Shown here piece after piece: positions 9,868 to 16,643 of a stretch of DNA of 34,394 nt (positions within the stretch are counted from its first letter, which is position 1; each line of letters starts with the position of its first letter). The DNA lies in assembly GCF_016793285.1 (NCBI RefSeq), contig NZ_JAEUMO010000145.1, positions 1 to 34,394 of the forward strand. Direction: 5' to 3'. The translations under genes were made by a program, and so were the position numbers. The stretch comes from Phenylobacterium sp. (lineage in GTDB: Bacteria; Pseudomonadota; Alphaproteobacteria; Caulobacterales; Caulobacteraceae). The notes under the pieces are model-generated. The model was given only the letters and a program-made list of their open reading frames with translations. It had not been told where the DNA came from and made no database searches.

Positions 9868-11031
9868 GTGCCGTTACCCCCCGATTTCACGCTGCTGCAG
9901 GTCATCCCCGAGCTGGAGACCGGCGGCGCGGAGCAGAGCACGATCGACGTGGCCCAGGCCGTCGTCCGCGCGGGCGGGACGGCCCTCGTCGCCACGCGGG
10001 GCGGTCGGATGGTGGCCCGGCTCGAGGCCGACGGCGGCCGCATGGCGCAGATGCCGGTGCAGACCAAGAACCCGCTGGTGATCCTGGGCAACGCCGCACG
10101 CCTGGTGGCGCTGATCCGCCAGGAGAAGGTCTCGATCGTGCATGCCCGCAGCCGGGCGCCCGCCTTCTCGGCGCTCTGGGCGGCCAAGGCGACCGATACG
10201 CCGTTCGTGGCCACCTACCATGGCGTCTACAAGGCCCAGTCGGCGCTGAAGCGGTGGTACAACGCAGTCATGACCCGGGGCGACCTGGTCATCGCCAACT
10301 CGGACTACACCCGCGACCATGTGCTGGCCGAACACCAGCTCGATCCGGCGAAGCTGGTCACCATCCCGCGCGGCGTCGACCTGGACCGTTTCGACCCCGC
10401 CTTCGTCACGCCCAACCGCGTCGAGACCCTGCGGGCCGCCTGGGGCGTGGCCGGCGACGACCACCGCACGCGCATCCTGCTGGCCGGGCGCCTCACCCGC
10501 ATCAAGGGCCACCTCACGGTGGTCGAGGCCGCGCGGACGCTGGCCGCCGATGGCCGCCGCGACTTCCTGGTCCTCTTCGCCGGCGACGACCAGGGCCGCA
10601 CGGGCTACTCGGCCGAGCTGCAGGCCGCCATCGGCGCCGCGGGCCTGACCGACACCGTCCGCCTCGTCGGGCATTGCGACGACATGCCGGCGGCCTACAT
10701 GCTCGCCGACATCGCGATCCTGCCGACCAGCGTGCCCGAGAGCTTCGGCCGCGCCGCGGTCGAGCCGCAGGCCATGGGCCGCCCGGTCATCGCGTCGGCG
10801 CACGGCGGCGTCACCGAGACGGTGGTCGACGGCGTCACCGGCTGGCTCGCGCCGGTGGACGATCCGGCCGCCTGGGCCGCCGCGCTGGCCCGCGCCATCG
10901 ACCTCGGCCCCGCCAGGCGCATGGAGATGGGCGAGGTGGGCCGAAGGCGCGCCCGCCAGCTCTATTCGGTCGACGCGATGTGCGCCCAGACCCTGGCCGC
11001 CTACGAGTGGGTGCTGGAGGCCCGCCGCTGA
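9868..11031 (+). CDS. Glycosyltransferase family 4 (GT-B)
   Basis: The 387-residue enzyme transfers a nucleotide-activated sugar with retention. The N-terminal half opens LLQVIPELETGGAEQSTIDV, the GT4 acceptor-side glycine motif. The C-terminal half has ILLAGRLTRIKGHLTVVEAA and the donor-binding E-x7-E motif in ESFGRAAVEPQAMGRPVIAS, followed by GGVTETVVDGVTGWL. Those features place it among WaaG/RfaG-like LPS or capsule glycosyltransferases. It starts at GTG 9868; no better ATG exists near the conserved N-terminus, and GAGAGAG lies upstream. The neighbouring GT9 gene suggests LPS core or related glycan assembly at the inner membrane. The sugar is not predictable. Confidence 0.92.
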   Translation: MPLPPDFTLLQVIPELETGGAEQSTIDVAQAVVRAGGTALVATRGGRMVARLEADGGRMAQMPVQTKNPLVILGNAARLVALIRQEKVSIVHARSRAPAFSALWAAKATDTPFVATYHGVYKAQSALKRWYNAVMTRGDLVIANSDYTRDHVLAEHQLDPAKLVTIPRGVDLDRFDPAFVTPNRVETLRAAWGVAGDDHRTRILLAGRLTRIKGHLTVVEAARTLAADGRRDFLVLFAGDDQGRTGYSAELQAAIGAAGLTDTVRLVGHCDDMPAAYMLADIAILPTSVPESFGRAAVEPQAMGRPVIASAHGGVTETVVDGVTGWLAPVDDPAAWAAALARAIDLGPARRMEMGEVGRRRARQLYSVDAMCAQTLAAYEWVLEARR

Positions 11032-11100
11032 TGCCCCACGCTACGCCAAGGCTTCGCGGGGCCGGCGATCCTTCGAAGCTCGTGGAAGGAGCGACCTAGG

Positions 11101-12081
11101 ATGCCCCGTCACGTCGAACGCATCCTGGTGATCAAGCTCTCGGCGCTGGGCGACTTCGTCCTGGCGCTCGCCGCCATGAAGCGGATCCGCCAGGCGCACC
11201 GCAAGGCGCACATCACGCTCCTGACCACGCCGCCGTTCGAGGCGCTGGCGAAGATCTGCCCCTACTTCAACGCGGTGGACACCGGCGGCCGACCCGAAGG
11301 CTTCCCCGAGTGGATGGCGTTGCGGAAACGGATCCGGGACGCGAACTACGACCGCGTCTACGACCTGCAGACCTCGGCCCAGTCGAACCGCATCTTCCAG
11401 CTCCTGCGTCCGGGCCCGCCGCCGTGGTCGGGCATCGCCTTCGGCTGCTCGCTGCCGCACAGAAACCCGCTCCGCAACGGCATGCACACGCTGGAGCGCC
11501 AGGCCGACCAACTGATGTACGCCGGGATCTGGGAGGACGCGCCGACCGAGCCCGGCGCCGCGCCGCCGCCCGATCTCTCCTGGATCGCCAGGGCCCGCTC
11601 GCCCGAGCGGCCGGTGCCCGGCGCCAACAGGCCGAGGCCCTATGTGATCTTCGTCCCTGGCGGCTCGGCCCACCGCATGGACAAGCGCTGGCCGGTCGAG
11701 AAGTATTCCGAACTCGCCCGCATCCTCTACGGCCGCGGCTTCGACATCGTGATCGTCGGCGGCCCGCAGGAAACCGATCTGGCGCATGAGATCCAGCGCG
11801 CCGTGCCGCGGGCCCGCGACCTCACCGGACGCACCGACTTCGCATCCGTCGCGCTCCTGGGCGCGAAGGCGGCGCTGGCGGTGGGCAACGACACCGGACC
11901 GCTGCATCTCGCGGCGGCCGGCGGGGCCCCCACGATCGTGCTGTTCTCCAGGGCGTCGGATCCGGCCCTCTCGGCCCCCCGTGGCCGCGTGGCCATTCTG
12001 CGGGCGGAGAACCTGGCCGAGCTGCCCGTGGCCCAGGTGGCGCAGACGGCGAACTCTCTCGCCCCGGCCCCTTCCGGCTGA
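11101..12081 (+). CDS. Glycosyltransferase family 9 (heptosyltransferase-like)
   Basis: The 326-residue protein begins [24 protein letters not shown], the LGD motif typical of ADP-heptose:LPS heptosyltransferases. [30 protein letters not shown] stretch and the C-terminal [23 protein letters not shown] donor site follow, both diagnostic of GT9. It probably adds heptose or a related sugar to LPS core on the cytoplasmic face of the inner membrane. The LPS core of Caulobacterales is unusual, so the donor sugar is uncertain. ATG 11101 has AAGGAG nine bases upstream. It sits 69 bp after the GT4 gene in the same direction, so the two probably share a transcript. Confidence 0.92.
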   Translation: MPRHVERILVIKLSALGDFVLALAAMKRIRQAHRKAHITLLTTPPFEALAKICPYFNAVDTGGRPEGFPEWMALRKRIRDANYDRVYDLQTSAQSNRIFQLLRPGPPPWSGIAFGCSLPHRNPLRNGMHTLERQADQLMYAGIWEDAPTEPGAAPPPDLSWIARARSPERPVPGANRPRPYVIFVPGGSAHRMDKRWPVEKYSELARILYGRGFDIVIVGGPQETDLAHEIQRAVPRARDLTGRTDFASVALLGAKAALAVGNDTGPLHLAAAGGAPTIVLFSRASDPALSAPRGRVAILRAENLAELPVAQVAQTANSLAPAPSG

Positions 12082-12106
12082 GGCCTCGGTCGGAAAGCCT
12101 CGCAAG

Positions 12107-12130
12107 GGACTCCTTGTACGAAAGGGGTCC
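12107..12130. repeat. Inverted repeat upstream of infC
   Basis: GGACTCCTT (12107-12115) pairs with AAGGGGTCC (12122-12130), nine pairs with one G-T in RNA, around a 6-nt loop. There is no T-run after it, so it is a poor terminator. It overlaps the candidate -35 box of the infC promoter and might instead be a protein-binding site. Confidence 0.45.
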
Positions 12131-12144
12131 TGGCGGCATATACT
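12114..12144 (+). promoter_or_regulatory. Candidate sigma70-type promoter for infC
   Basis: TTGTAC (12114-12119) and TATACT (12139-12144) resemble -35 and -10 boxes. The 19-nt spacer is long; a GCATAT reading of the -10 shortens it to 16. Transcription would start near 12151, giving a ~64-nt leader to the proposed ATT start. The match is by eye only. Confidence 0.4.
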
Positions 12145-12214
12145 GATCGGAACGACCGGAGCGCCTCGCGCGCGCCGGCGTTTCTGCGTTTTCAACAGTC
12201 TCGGAGCACCGCCT

Positions 12215-12748
12215 ATTCGCCGCCCCATGCAAGCGCCGCCCGTCAAGGAAGGGCCGCGCATGAACGAAGATATCCGCGTTCCCCGCGTCCTCCTCATCGA
12301 CCAGCACGGTGAGAAGCAGGGCGTCATGCCCACCTCCGCCGCCATTGAGGCCGCCGAGGAAGCCGGGCTCGACCTCGTCGAGATCGTGCCCAACGCGGAT
12401 CCGCCCGTCTGCAAGATCCTGGACTACGGCAAGTTCAAGTTCCAGGAGCAGAAGAAGAAGAACGAGGCGCGAAAGAAGCAGAAGGTGGTGGAGCTCAAGG
12501 AAATCAAGCTCCGTCCGAACATCGACATCCACGACTACGAAGTGAAGCAAAAGTCGATGTACCGCTTCTTCGAGGAAGGCGACAAGGTGAAGATCACCCT
12601 GCGCTTCCGCGGTCGCGAGCTGGCCCACCCGGAACTCGGGATGAAACTCCTCCAGAAGGTGAAGGCCGACTTCGAGCCCGTCGCCAAGGTGGAGTACGAG
12701 CCCCGCATGGAGGGCCGTCAGATGATCATGATCCTGGCGCCCCGTTGA
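12215..12748 (+). CDS. infC: Translation initiation factor IF-3, probable ATT start
   Basis: IF-3 binds the 30S subunit, blocks premature 50S joining and checks the start codon. Clear matches include [56 protein letters not shown] (linker) and a C-terminal domain with [20 protein letters not shown] 12215 is preferred for two reasons. GGAG at 12203-12206 is eight bases upstream, ideal spacing, while ATG 12227 would be 20 bases away. The resulting N-terminus [14 protein letters not shown] also matches the RRP...KDGPR start I remember from other alphaproteobacterial IF-3s. Rare AUU starts on infC are the known basis of its autoregulation. ATG 12227 and ATG 12260 (with AAGGAAGGG upstream) remain alternatives. 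Length from ATT is 177 residues. Confidence 0.93.
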   Translation: MRRPMQAPPVKEGPRMNEDIRVPRVLLIDQHGEKQGVMPTSAAIEAAEEAGLDLVEIVPNADPPVCKILDYGKFKFQEQKKKNEARKKQKVVELKEIKLRPNIDIHDYEVKQKSMYRFFEEGDKVKITLRFRGRELAHPELGMKLLQKVKADFEPVAKVEYEPRMEGRQMIMILAPR

Positions 12749-13614
12749 TCCGGGCCGCCGCCATGCTTTTCGGAACGGCCGCTCTCGCAGCGGCCGTTTT
12801 CGTTTCGCCGGCCGCGGCGCAGGACCCGTCGAACTGGGCCGACCCGGTCAAGCCGTTCAAGATCGGCGAGGGGCTCTACTACGTCGGCTCGTCGGACCTG
12901 ACCGCCTACCTCTTCGTCACCAGGGCCGGCCTTGTCGTGCTGGACGGCGGCGAGGCCAGGACCGGCCGCCAGGTGGTGGCCAACATCCGCGCCCTCGGCT
13001 TCGACCCGGCGCGGGTGAAGATCCTGCTGAACACCCACCAGCACTACGACCACGCCGCGGGCCTGGCCGAGATCCGGAAGGCCGCGCCCGACGCGAAGCT
13101 CTACGCCAGCGTCGCCGACGGACCGATCATCGCGGCGGGCGGCAAGGGCGACCCCTTCATCAAGGGGGCCGCCTACGAGTACGAGCCCGTGCCCGTCGCC
13201 CACACGCTGAAGGATGGCGAGAAGGTCACCCTCGGCGGATGGACGCTGACCGCCCACGTCACCGGCGGCCACACCGCCGGCTGCACCACCTGGACCTTCC
13301 CGGTGACCGTGGCCGGCAGGGTGCGGCAGGGCCTGGTCCACTGCTCGTCCAGCGTGCTGCCGGGCTACAGGCTCGGCAGGACAGAGACCTATCCGGGCAT
13401 CACCGCCGCCTACGAGAAGAGCTTCGCCACCTGGAAGACCCTGCCCTGCGAGGTTTTCCTGGGCTCCCACGGCCGCTTCTTCGGCATGGCCGCCAAGCGC
13501 GCGAAACTCGACGCCGGCCAGGCGGACGCCTTCGTCGACCCGGGCGGCTGCAAAGCCTTCTACGCCCAGCAGGAAGCCACCTTCCGCGCCGAACTGAAGA
13601 AGCAGAACCCGTAG
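12745..13614 (+). CDS. Subclass B3 metallo-beta-lactamase-like hydrolase, secreted
   Basis: The 289-residue protein has a signal peptide ([25 protein letters not shown], cleavage before QDPSNW) and the full B3 metal set. H98-Q-H100-Y-D102-H103 is followed by H176 in [10 protein letters not shown] and H242 in GSHGRF. Zn1 would be held by H98, H100, H176 and Zn2 by D102, H103, H242. [22 protein letters not shown] resembles the opening of B3 enzymes such as CAU-1 from Caulobacter. It should act in the periplasm on beta-lactams, though some relatives have other substrates. The TTG start at 12745 overlaps the infC stop (TTGA) and gives the signal peptide its Arg; ATG 12763 is the alternative. A terminator-like hairpin lies inside the signal codons. 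Confidence 0.9.
   Translation: MIRAAAMLFGTAALAAAVFVSPAAAQDPSNWADPVKPFKIGEGLYYVGSSDLTAYLFVTRAGLVVLDGGEARTGRQVVANIRALGFDPARVKILLNTHQHYDHAAGLAEIRKAAPDAKLYASVADGPIIAAGGKGDPFIKGAAYEYEPVPVAHTLKDGEKVTLGGWTLTAHVTGGHTAGCTTWTFPVTVAGRVRQGLVHCSSSVLPGYRLGRTETYPGITAAYEKSFATWKTLPCEVFLGSHGRFFGMAAKRAKLDAGQADAFVDPGGCKAFYAQQEATFRAELKKQNP
12774..12798 (+). terminator. Intrinsic terminator for infC, inside the next gene's signal-peptide codons
   Basis: A 10-bp perfect stem, AACGGCCGCT (12774-12783) with AGCGGCCGTT (12789-12798), has a 5-nt loop and is followed by TTCGTTT, giving a T-rich tract TTTTCGTTT. It has classic Rho-independent form ~25 bp after the infC stop, but it overlaps the 5' codons of the metallo-beta-lactamase gene. 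Confidence 0.65.
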
Positions 13615-13643
13615 CGTTCCTCTCCGGTGTGTTCTATATTTGT

Positions 13644-13771
13644 TCGTCATCCTGCGACTTGTTCGCGGGACCCGAGAACGCGGGAGGCCGTGATGATCCG
13701 CGGCGGCGACGCTGCACGTCATCCCTGACCTCGGAGTTGATGGGTCCCGCGAACAAGTCGCGGGATGACGA
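13644..13771. repeat. Large inverted repeat with 30-bp arms (REP-like hairpins)
   Basis: The arms at 13644-13673 and 13742-13771 are inverted copies with one mismatch (T at 13653). Each arm holds a smaller hairpin, CCCGCGA-CTTGT-TCGCGGG. The 68-bp interior includes a partial third GTCATCC motif near 13705. TCATCCCGCGACTTGTTCGC-type palindromes are, from memory, dispersed repeats in Caulobacterales genomes. The repeat lies just upstream of a GIY-YIG nuclease remnant. Confidence 0.8.
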
Positions 13772-13787
13772 GTGTAGGGAGAGCGGG

Positions 13788-14102
13788 ATGAGCGCGGTCT
13801 GCATGATGGCCAGCCGCAAGCACGGCACGCTCTACATCGGTGTCACGAGCGACCTCCTGCTTCGCGTCTCGCAGCATCGCGAAGGCGCCCCCGACGGCTT
13901 CACGAAGCGCCTCGTCTGATTGGAGTGGCACGACGGGATCGAAGCCGCGATCCGCCGCGAGAAGCGGCTCAAGGAGTATCCGCGCCAGTGGAAGATCAAC
14001 CTGATCGAGCGGGACAACCCTCACTGACTTGACCTCTACCCCGGCTTCTTCCGCACGGCCGGGCCGCTCTCGCGCCTCCAGCCGGCTGTGCCCGCCATGT
14101 GA
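13788..14102 (+). pseudogene. GIY-YIG nuclease-like gene, inactivated by two TGA codons
   Basis: Reading one frame from ATG 13788 gives MSAVCMMASRKHGTLYIGVTSDLLLRV and QHREG, the GIY-YIG opening. It continues GFTKRLV, a stop (TGA 13917-13919), LEWHDGIEAAIRREKRLKEY and QWKINLIERDNPH, a stop (TGA 14025-14027), then LDLYPGF. Intact relatives read roughly KRYGVKRLVWYE-HD and NPEW-DLYP, so both stops fall where Trp (TGG) is expected and a short YGVK-like piece is missing. A single frame is kept throughout, so decay was by point changes and one in-frame deletion. Functional relatives are small single-domain proteins of ~90 residues. The remnant lies beside a palindromic repeat. Comparison with relatives is from memory. 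Confidence 0.8.
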
Positions 14103-14176
14103 CGGCGGCCGGCGAACGCACCCCCGCCGCTTCGGCAGCCTTGCCCGCATCACGCGCGGCCCTTAACACCGCTCAC

Positions 14177-15403
14177 ATGTCAGACACGCCGCCGAGGGAG
14201 GCGACGCCGCCGCCCTGGGCCGCGTTGTCGCTCATCGGCATCATCTTCCTGAACATGCTGGGCTTCGGGATCATCGTCCCGTTGCTGCCCTTCTATGCCA
14301 AGTCGTTCGACGCGCCGCCCTGGCAGATCGCGCTGATCTTCTCGGCGTTCTCGGTCGGCACCTTCTTCGGCGAGCCCTACTGGGGCAGGCTGTCGGACAA
14401 ATACGGGCGCAAGCCGCTCCTGGTGTTCACCATCCTCGCCAACGGACTCTGCTACCTGGCGCTGGCGTTCGCGCCGACCGCCTGGGCGGCCTTCTTCATC
14501 CGGCTGTTCGGGGGGCTGTTCAGCGGCAACGGCTCGATCATCCAGGGCTACATCGCCGACGTGACCCCGCCGGAACGGCGCACGCGTTCCATGAGCTGGA
14601 TGAGCGCGGCCTGGAACGTGGGCCTGATCGTGGGGCCCTTCCTGGGCGGCGTCTTCGCCAAGCCCTCGCTGGGGCACGTGGGCTTCCAGTTGCCGCTCTT
14701 CATCTCCGCGAGCCTGTTCTGCGCCTCGTCGCTCGCCATCGCGCTCTTCATCCGCGAGAGCCGGCAGCGGGACGAGACCAACACCTTCCGGCCCAACCGC
14801 TGGGCCGCCACCGGCGAGGCGGCGCGCCATCCGGTGATCGGCCGCCTGATGCTGGTGACCTTCCTCGTGGGCTTCGCCTTCACCGGCATCGAATCGATCT
14901 TCGGCCTCTGGACCGAGGCCCGCTACGGCTGGGGCCCGCGCGAAATCGCCTACGCCTTCATGTTCGTGGGCGTCGCGTCGGCCTTCACCCAGCTCGCGCT
15001 CACGGGCCCGCTCTCCGAGCGCTTCGGCCAGGCGACCATGCTGGCCGTCGGCATGGCGATCACCGTCGTCTGCATCGGGCTGCAGCCGTTCTCGACCGGC
15101 GGGCCCATGACCATCGCGCTGATGAGCCTGTCGGCCATCGGCCAGTCGGTCGCCTGGCCCAACGTGTCGGCGCTGATCTCGGAGACCGCCGATCCGCACC
15201 GGCAAGGCCAGATCCTGGGTCTCAACAACGCCATGGGGGCGCTGGCCCGGGTGATCGGGCCGTTCTGCGCGGGCCTCACCTTCCCGCTGACCATCGACGC
15301 CCCGTTCATCCAGGGGGCCATCGTCGTGGTGCCGGCCATCTTCCTGGCCATCGGCGCCGGACGGAAGGCCCGCGCCTGGCGCGCCTCCGGACAGGTCCCG
15401 TGA
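14177..15403 (+). CDS. MFS efflux transporter (TCR/Tet-like), copy 1
   Basis: A 408-residue inner-membrane protein with about 12 hydrophobic spans. Motif A lies in the loop between TM2 and TM3 as GRLSDKYGRKPLLV, with the proton/drug antiporter context GFGIIVPLLPFYAKSF at TM1 as in TetA-type exporters. The second half repeats the fold (GLWTEARYGWGPREIAYAFMFVG; WPNVSALISETADPHRQGQILGLNNAMGALARVIGP). It is probably a proton-coupled drug or metabolite exporter; the substrate is unknown. ATG 14177 was chosen because the MFS fold starts ~15 residues later, and an upstream GTG would add a low-complexity tail. It overlaps the next gene by GTGA, implying coupled translation. Confidence 0.9.
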   Translation: MSDTPPREATPPPWAALSLIGIIFLNMLGFGIIVPLLPFYAKSFDAPPWQIALIFSAFSVGTFFGEPYWGRLSDKYGRKPLLVFTILANGLCYLALAFAPTAWAAFFIRLFGGLFSGNGSIIQGYIADVTPPERRTRSMSWMSAAWNVGLIVGPFLGGVFAKPSLGHVGFQLPLFISASLFCASSLAIALFIRESRQRDETNTFRPNRWAATGEAARHPVIGRLMLVTFLVGFAFTGIESIFGLWTEARYGWGPREIAYAFMFVGVASAFTQLALTGPLSERFGQATMLAVGMAITVVCIGLQPFSTGGPMTIALMSLSAIGQSVAWPNVSALISETADPHRQGQILGLNNAMGALARVIGPFCAGLTFPLTIDAPFIQGAIVVVPAIFLAIGAGRKARAWRASGQVP

Positions 15404-16008
15404 CGAGCCTGCTGCCGCCGGCCGAGGAGCGCCGCGCGCTCATCGTACTGCTGGCGGTCATCTACCTGATGATCGCCGGGTTCGGGCTGGTGATCCCGCT
15501 GCTGCCCTTCTTCGCCCAGGCGTTCGACGCGCCGGCGTGGCAGGTGACGCTGCTGTTCTCGGCCTTCTCGGTCGGCCAGCTCATCGGCGAGCCGTTCTGG
15601 GGCAAGCTGTCGGACCGCATCGGGCGCAAGCCGGTGCTGATCGTCACCATCGCCATGGTGGGCGTGACCTACGGCTTCTTCGCCTTCGCGCCCAACATCT
15701 GGGTCGCCTTCTTCCTGCGGTTCGTGAACGGCGTCTTCGCCGGCAACATCTCGACCCTGCAGGGCGCGCTGGCCGACATCACGCCGCCCGAGAAGCGCGC
15801 CGGGCGCATGGGGATCATGAGCGCGGCGTTCAGCGCCGGCTTCTCCACCGGCCCGGCCATCGGCGGCTTCCTGGCCCAGCCCGACAGGGGCGCGCTGGGT
15901 TTCCAACTGCCGCTGCTGGTGGCCGCGGGCTTCGCGCTCGCCTCGGCTCTGGCGGTGATCCTGCTGGTGCGCGAGCACCGGCCCGACGCGGCGGCGCCGA
16001 AGCGGTGA
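15400..16008 (+). CDS. MFS efflux transporter copy 2, N-terminal half (TM1-6)
   Basis: A 202-residue frame starting at GTG 15400 inside the stop of copy 1. It carries the first six spans and motif A (GKLSDRIGRKPVLIV), closely paralogous to copy 1 (GFGLVIPLLPFFAQAF; GEPFWGKLSD). It ends in the central cytoplasmic loop (EHRPDAAAPKR) at TGA 16006-16008. The other six spans continue in the next frame from GTG 16005. The likely cause is loss of one G in the GCGGTGAAG stretch (CGG-GTG to CGGTG), making a frameshifted gene. A genuine two-piece transporter cannot be ruled out. A read error in the assembly would explain it equally well. Confidence 0.75.
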   Translation: MTSLLPPAEERRALIVLLAVIYLMIAGFGLVIPLLPFFAQAFDAPAWQVTLLFSAFSVGQLIGEPFWGKLSDRIGRKPVLIVTIAMVGVTYGFFAFAPNIWVAFFLRFVNGVFAGNISTLQGALADITPPEKRAGRMGIMSAAFSAGFSTGPAIGGFLAQPDRGALGFQLPLLVAAGFALASALAVILLVREHRPDAAAPKR

Positions 16009-16598
16009 AGTCGGCGCGCATCCGTGAGGGTTTCGCCGATCCCATCATCAGCCGCGTGGTGGTGATCAGCTTCATCGTGGTCATCGGCTTCGCCGGCATC
16101 GAGGCCACCTATGGCCTCTGGACCGAGGCCCGCTTCGGCTGGGGACCTCGGCAGATCGGCCTGGCGTTCATGCTCGTGGGCCTGGCGGGGGCGTTCTTCC
16201 AGGGCGTGATGACCGGCCGCCTGGCGCGGCGCTTCGGCGAGGCGCGGGTGCTGGCCGCCGGACTGGTCTTCATGTTCGTCGGCATCTCGACCCAGGGACT
16301 CTCGCCCAACTGGCCGGTCGCCATGGTGGGCTTCCTGTTCGTCTGCTTCGGCCAGTCGATCTGCTTCCCGAACGTCTCGGCGCTGATCTCGCAGGCCGCG
16401 CCGCCCGACCGTCAGGGCGAGATGCTGGGCCTCAACACCAGCGGCATGGCGCTGGGCCGCGTCGCAGGACCGCTGGCGGCGGGCCAGGCCTTCTCGATGA
16501 TCCAGCCCGGCGCGCCGTTCGCCATGTCGGCGTTCCTGATCGTACCGGCGCTGTGGTTCGCGTGGGCGATCGTGCGGCGGACACCGCGGCTGGCCTGA
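16005..16598 (+). CDS. MFS efflux transporter copy 2, C-terminal half (TM7-12)
   Basis: From GTG 16005 (overlapping the stop of the first half as GTGA) this frame encodes 197 residues, VKSARIREGFADPIISRVVVISF onward, with six spans. It contains GLWTEARFGWGPRQIGLAFMLVG and FPNVSALISQAAPPDRQGEMLGLN, both matching the C-half of copy 1 position for position. It has no strong Shine-Dalgarno, so if translated separately it depends on coupling to the first half. Alone it cannot transport. Best read as the second part of one frameshifted gene; confidence is high for homology, lower for being a separate protein. Confidence 0.7.
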   Translation: MKSARIREGFADPIISRVVVISFIVVIGFAGIEATYGLWTEARFGWGPRQIGLAFMLVGLAGAFFQGVMTGRLARRFGEARVLAAGLVFMFVGISTQGLSPNWPVAMVGFLFVCFGQSICFPNVSALISQAAPPDRQGEMLGLNTSGMALGRVAGPLAAGQAFSMIQPGAPFAMSAFLIVPALWFAWAIVRRTPRLA

Positions 16599-16643
16599 AT
16601 CTCCCAGAACTGGCGTTGGCGAGGCCGGCGGGCCGTCGTCGCC

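Noticed and set aside
13788..14102. UGA read as tryptophan in the GIY-YIG gene
   Set aside because: Both stops fall at expected Trp sites, but other genes here use TGG for Trp and TGA as a true stop (e.g. glmS, infC), so gene decay is simpler.
15995..16010. Programmed ribosomal frameshift joining the two MFS halves
   Set aside because: No slippery heptamer or downstream structure is seen at the junction; a 1-bp deletion or coupled re-initiation explains it better.
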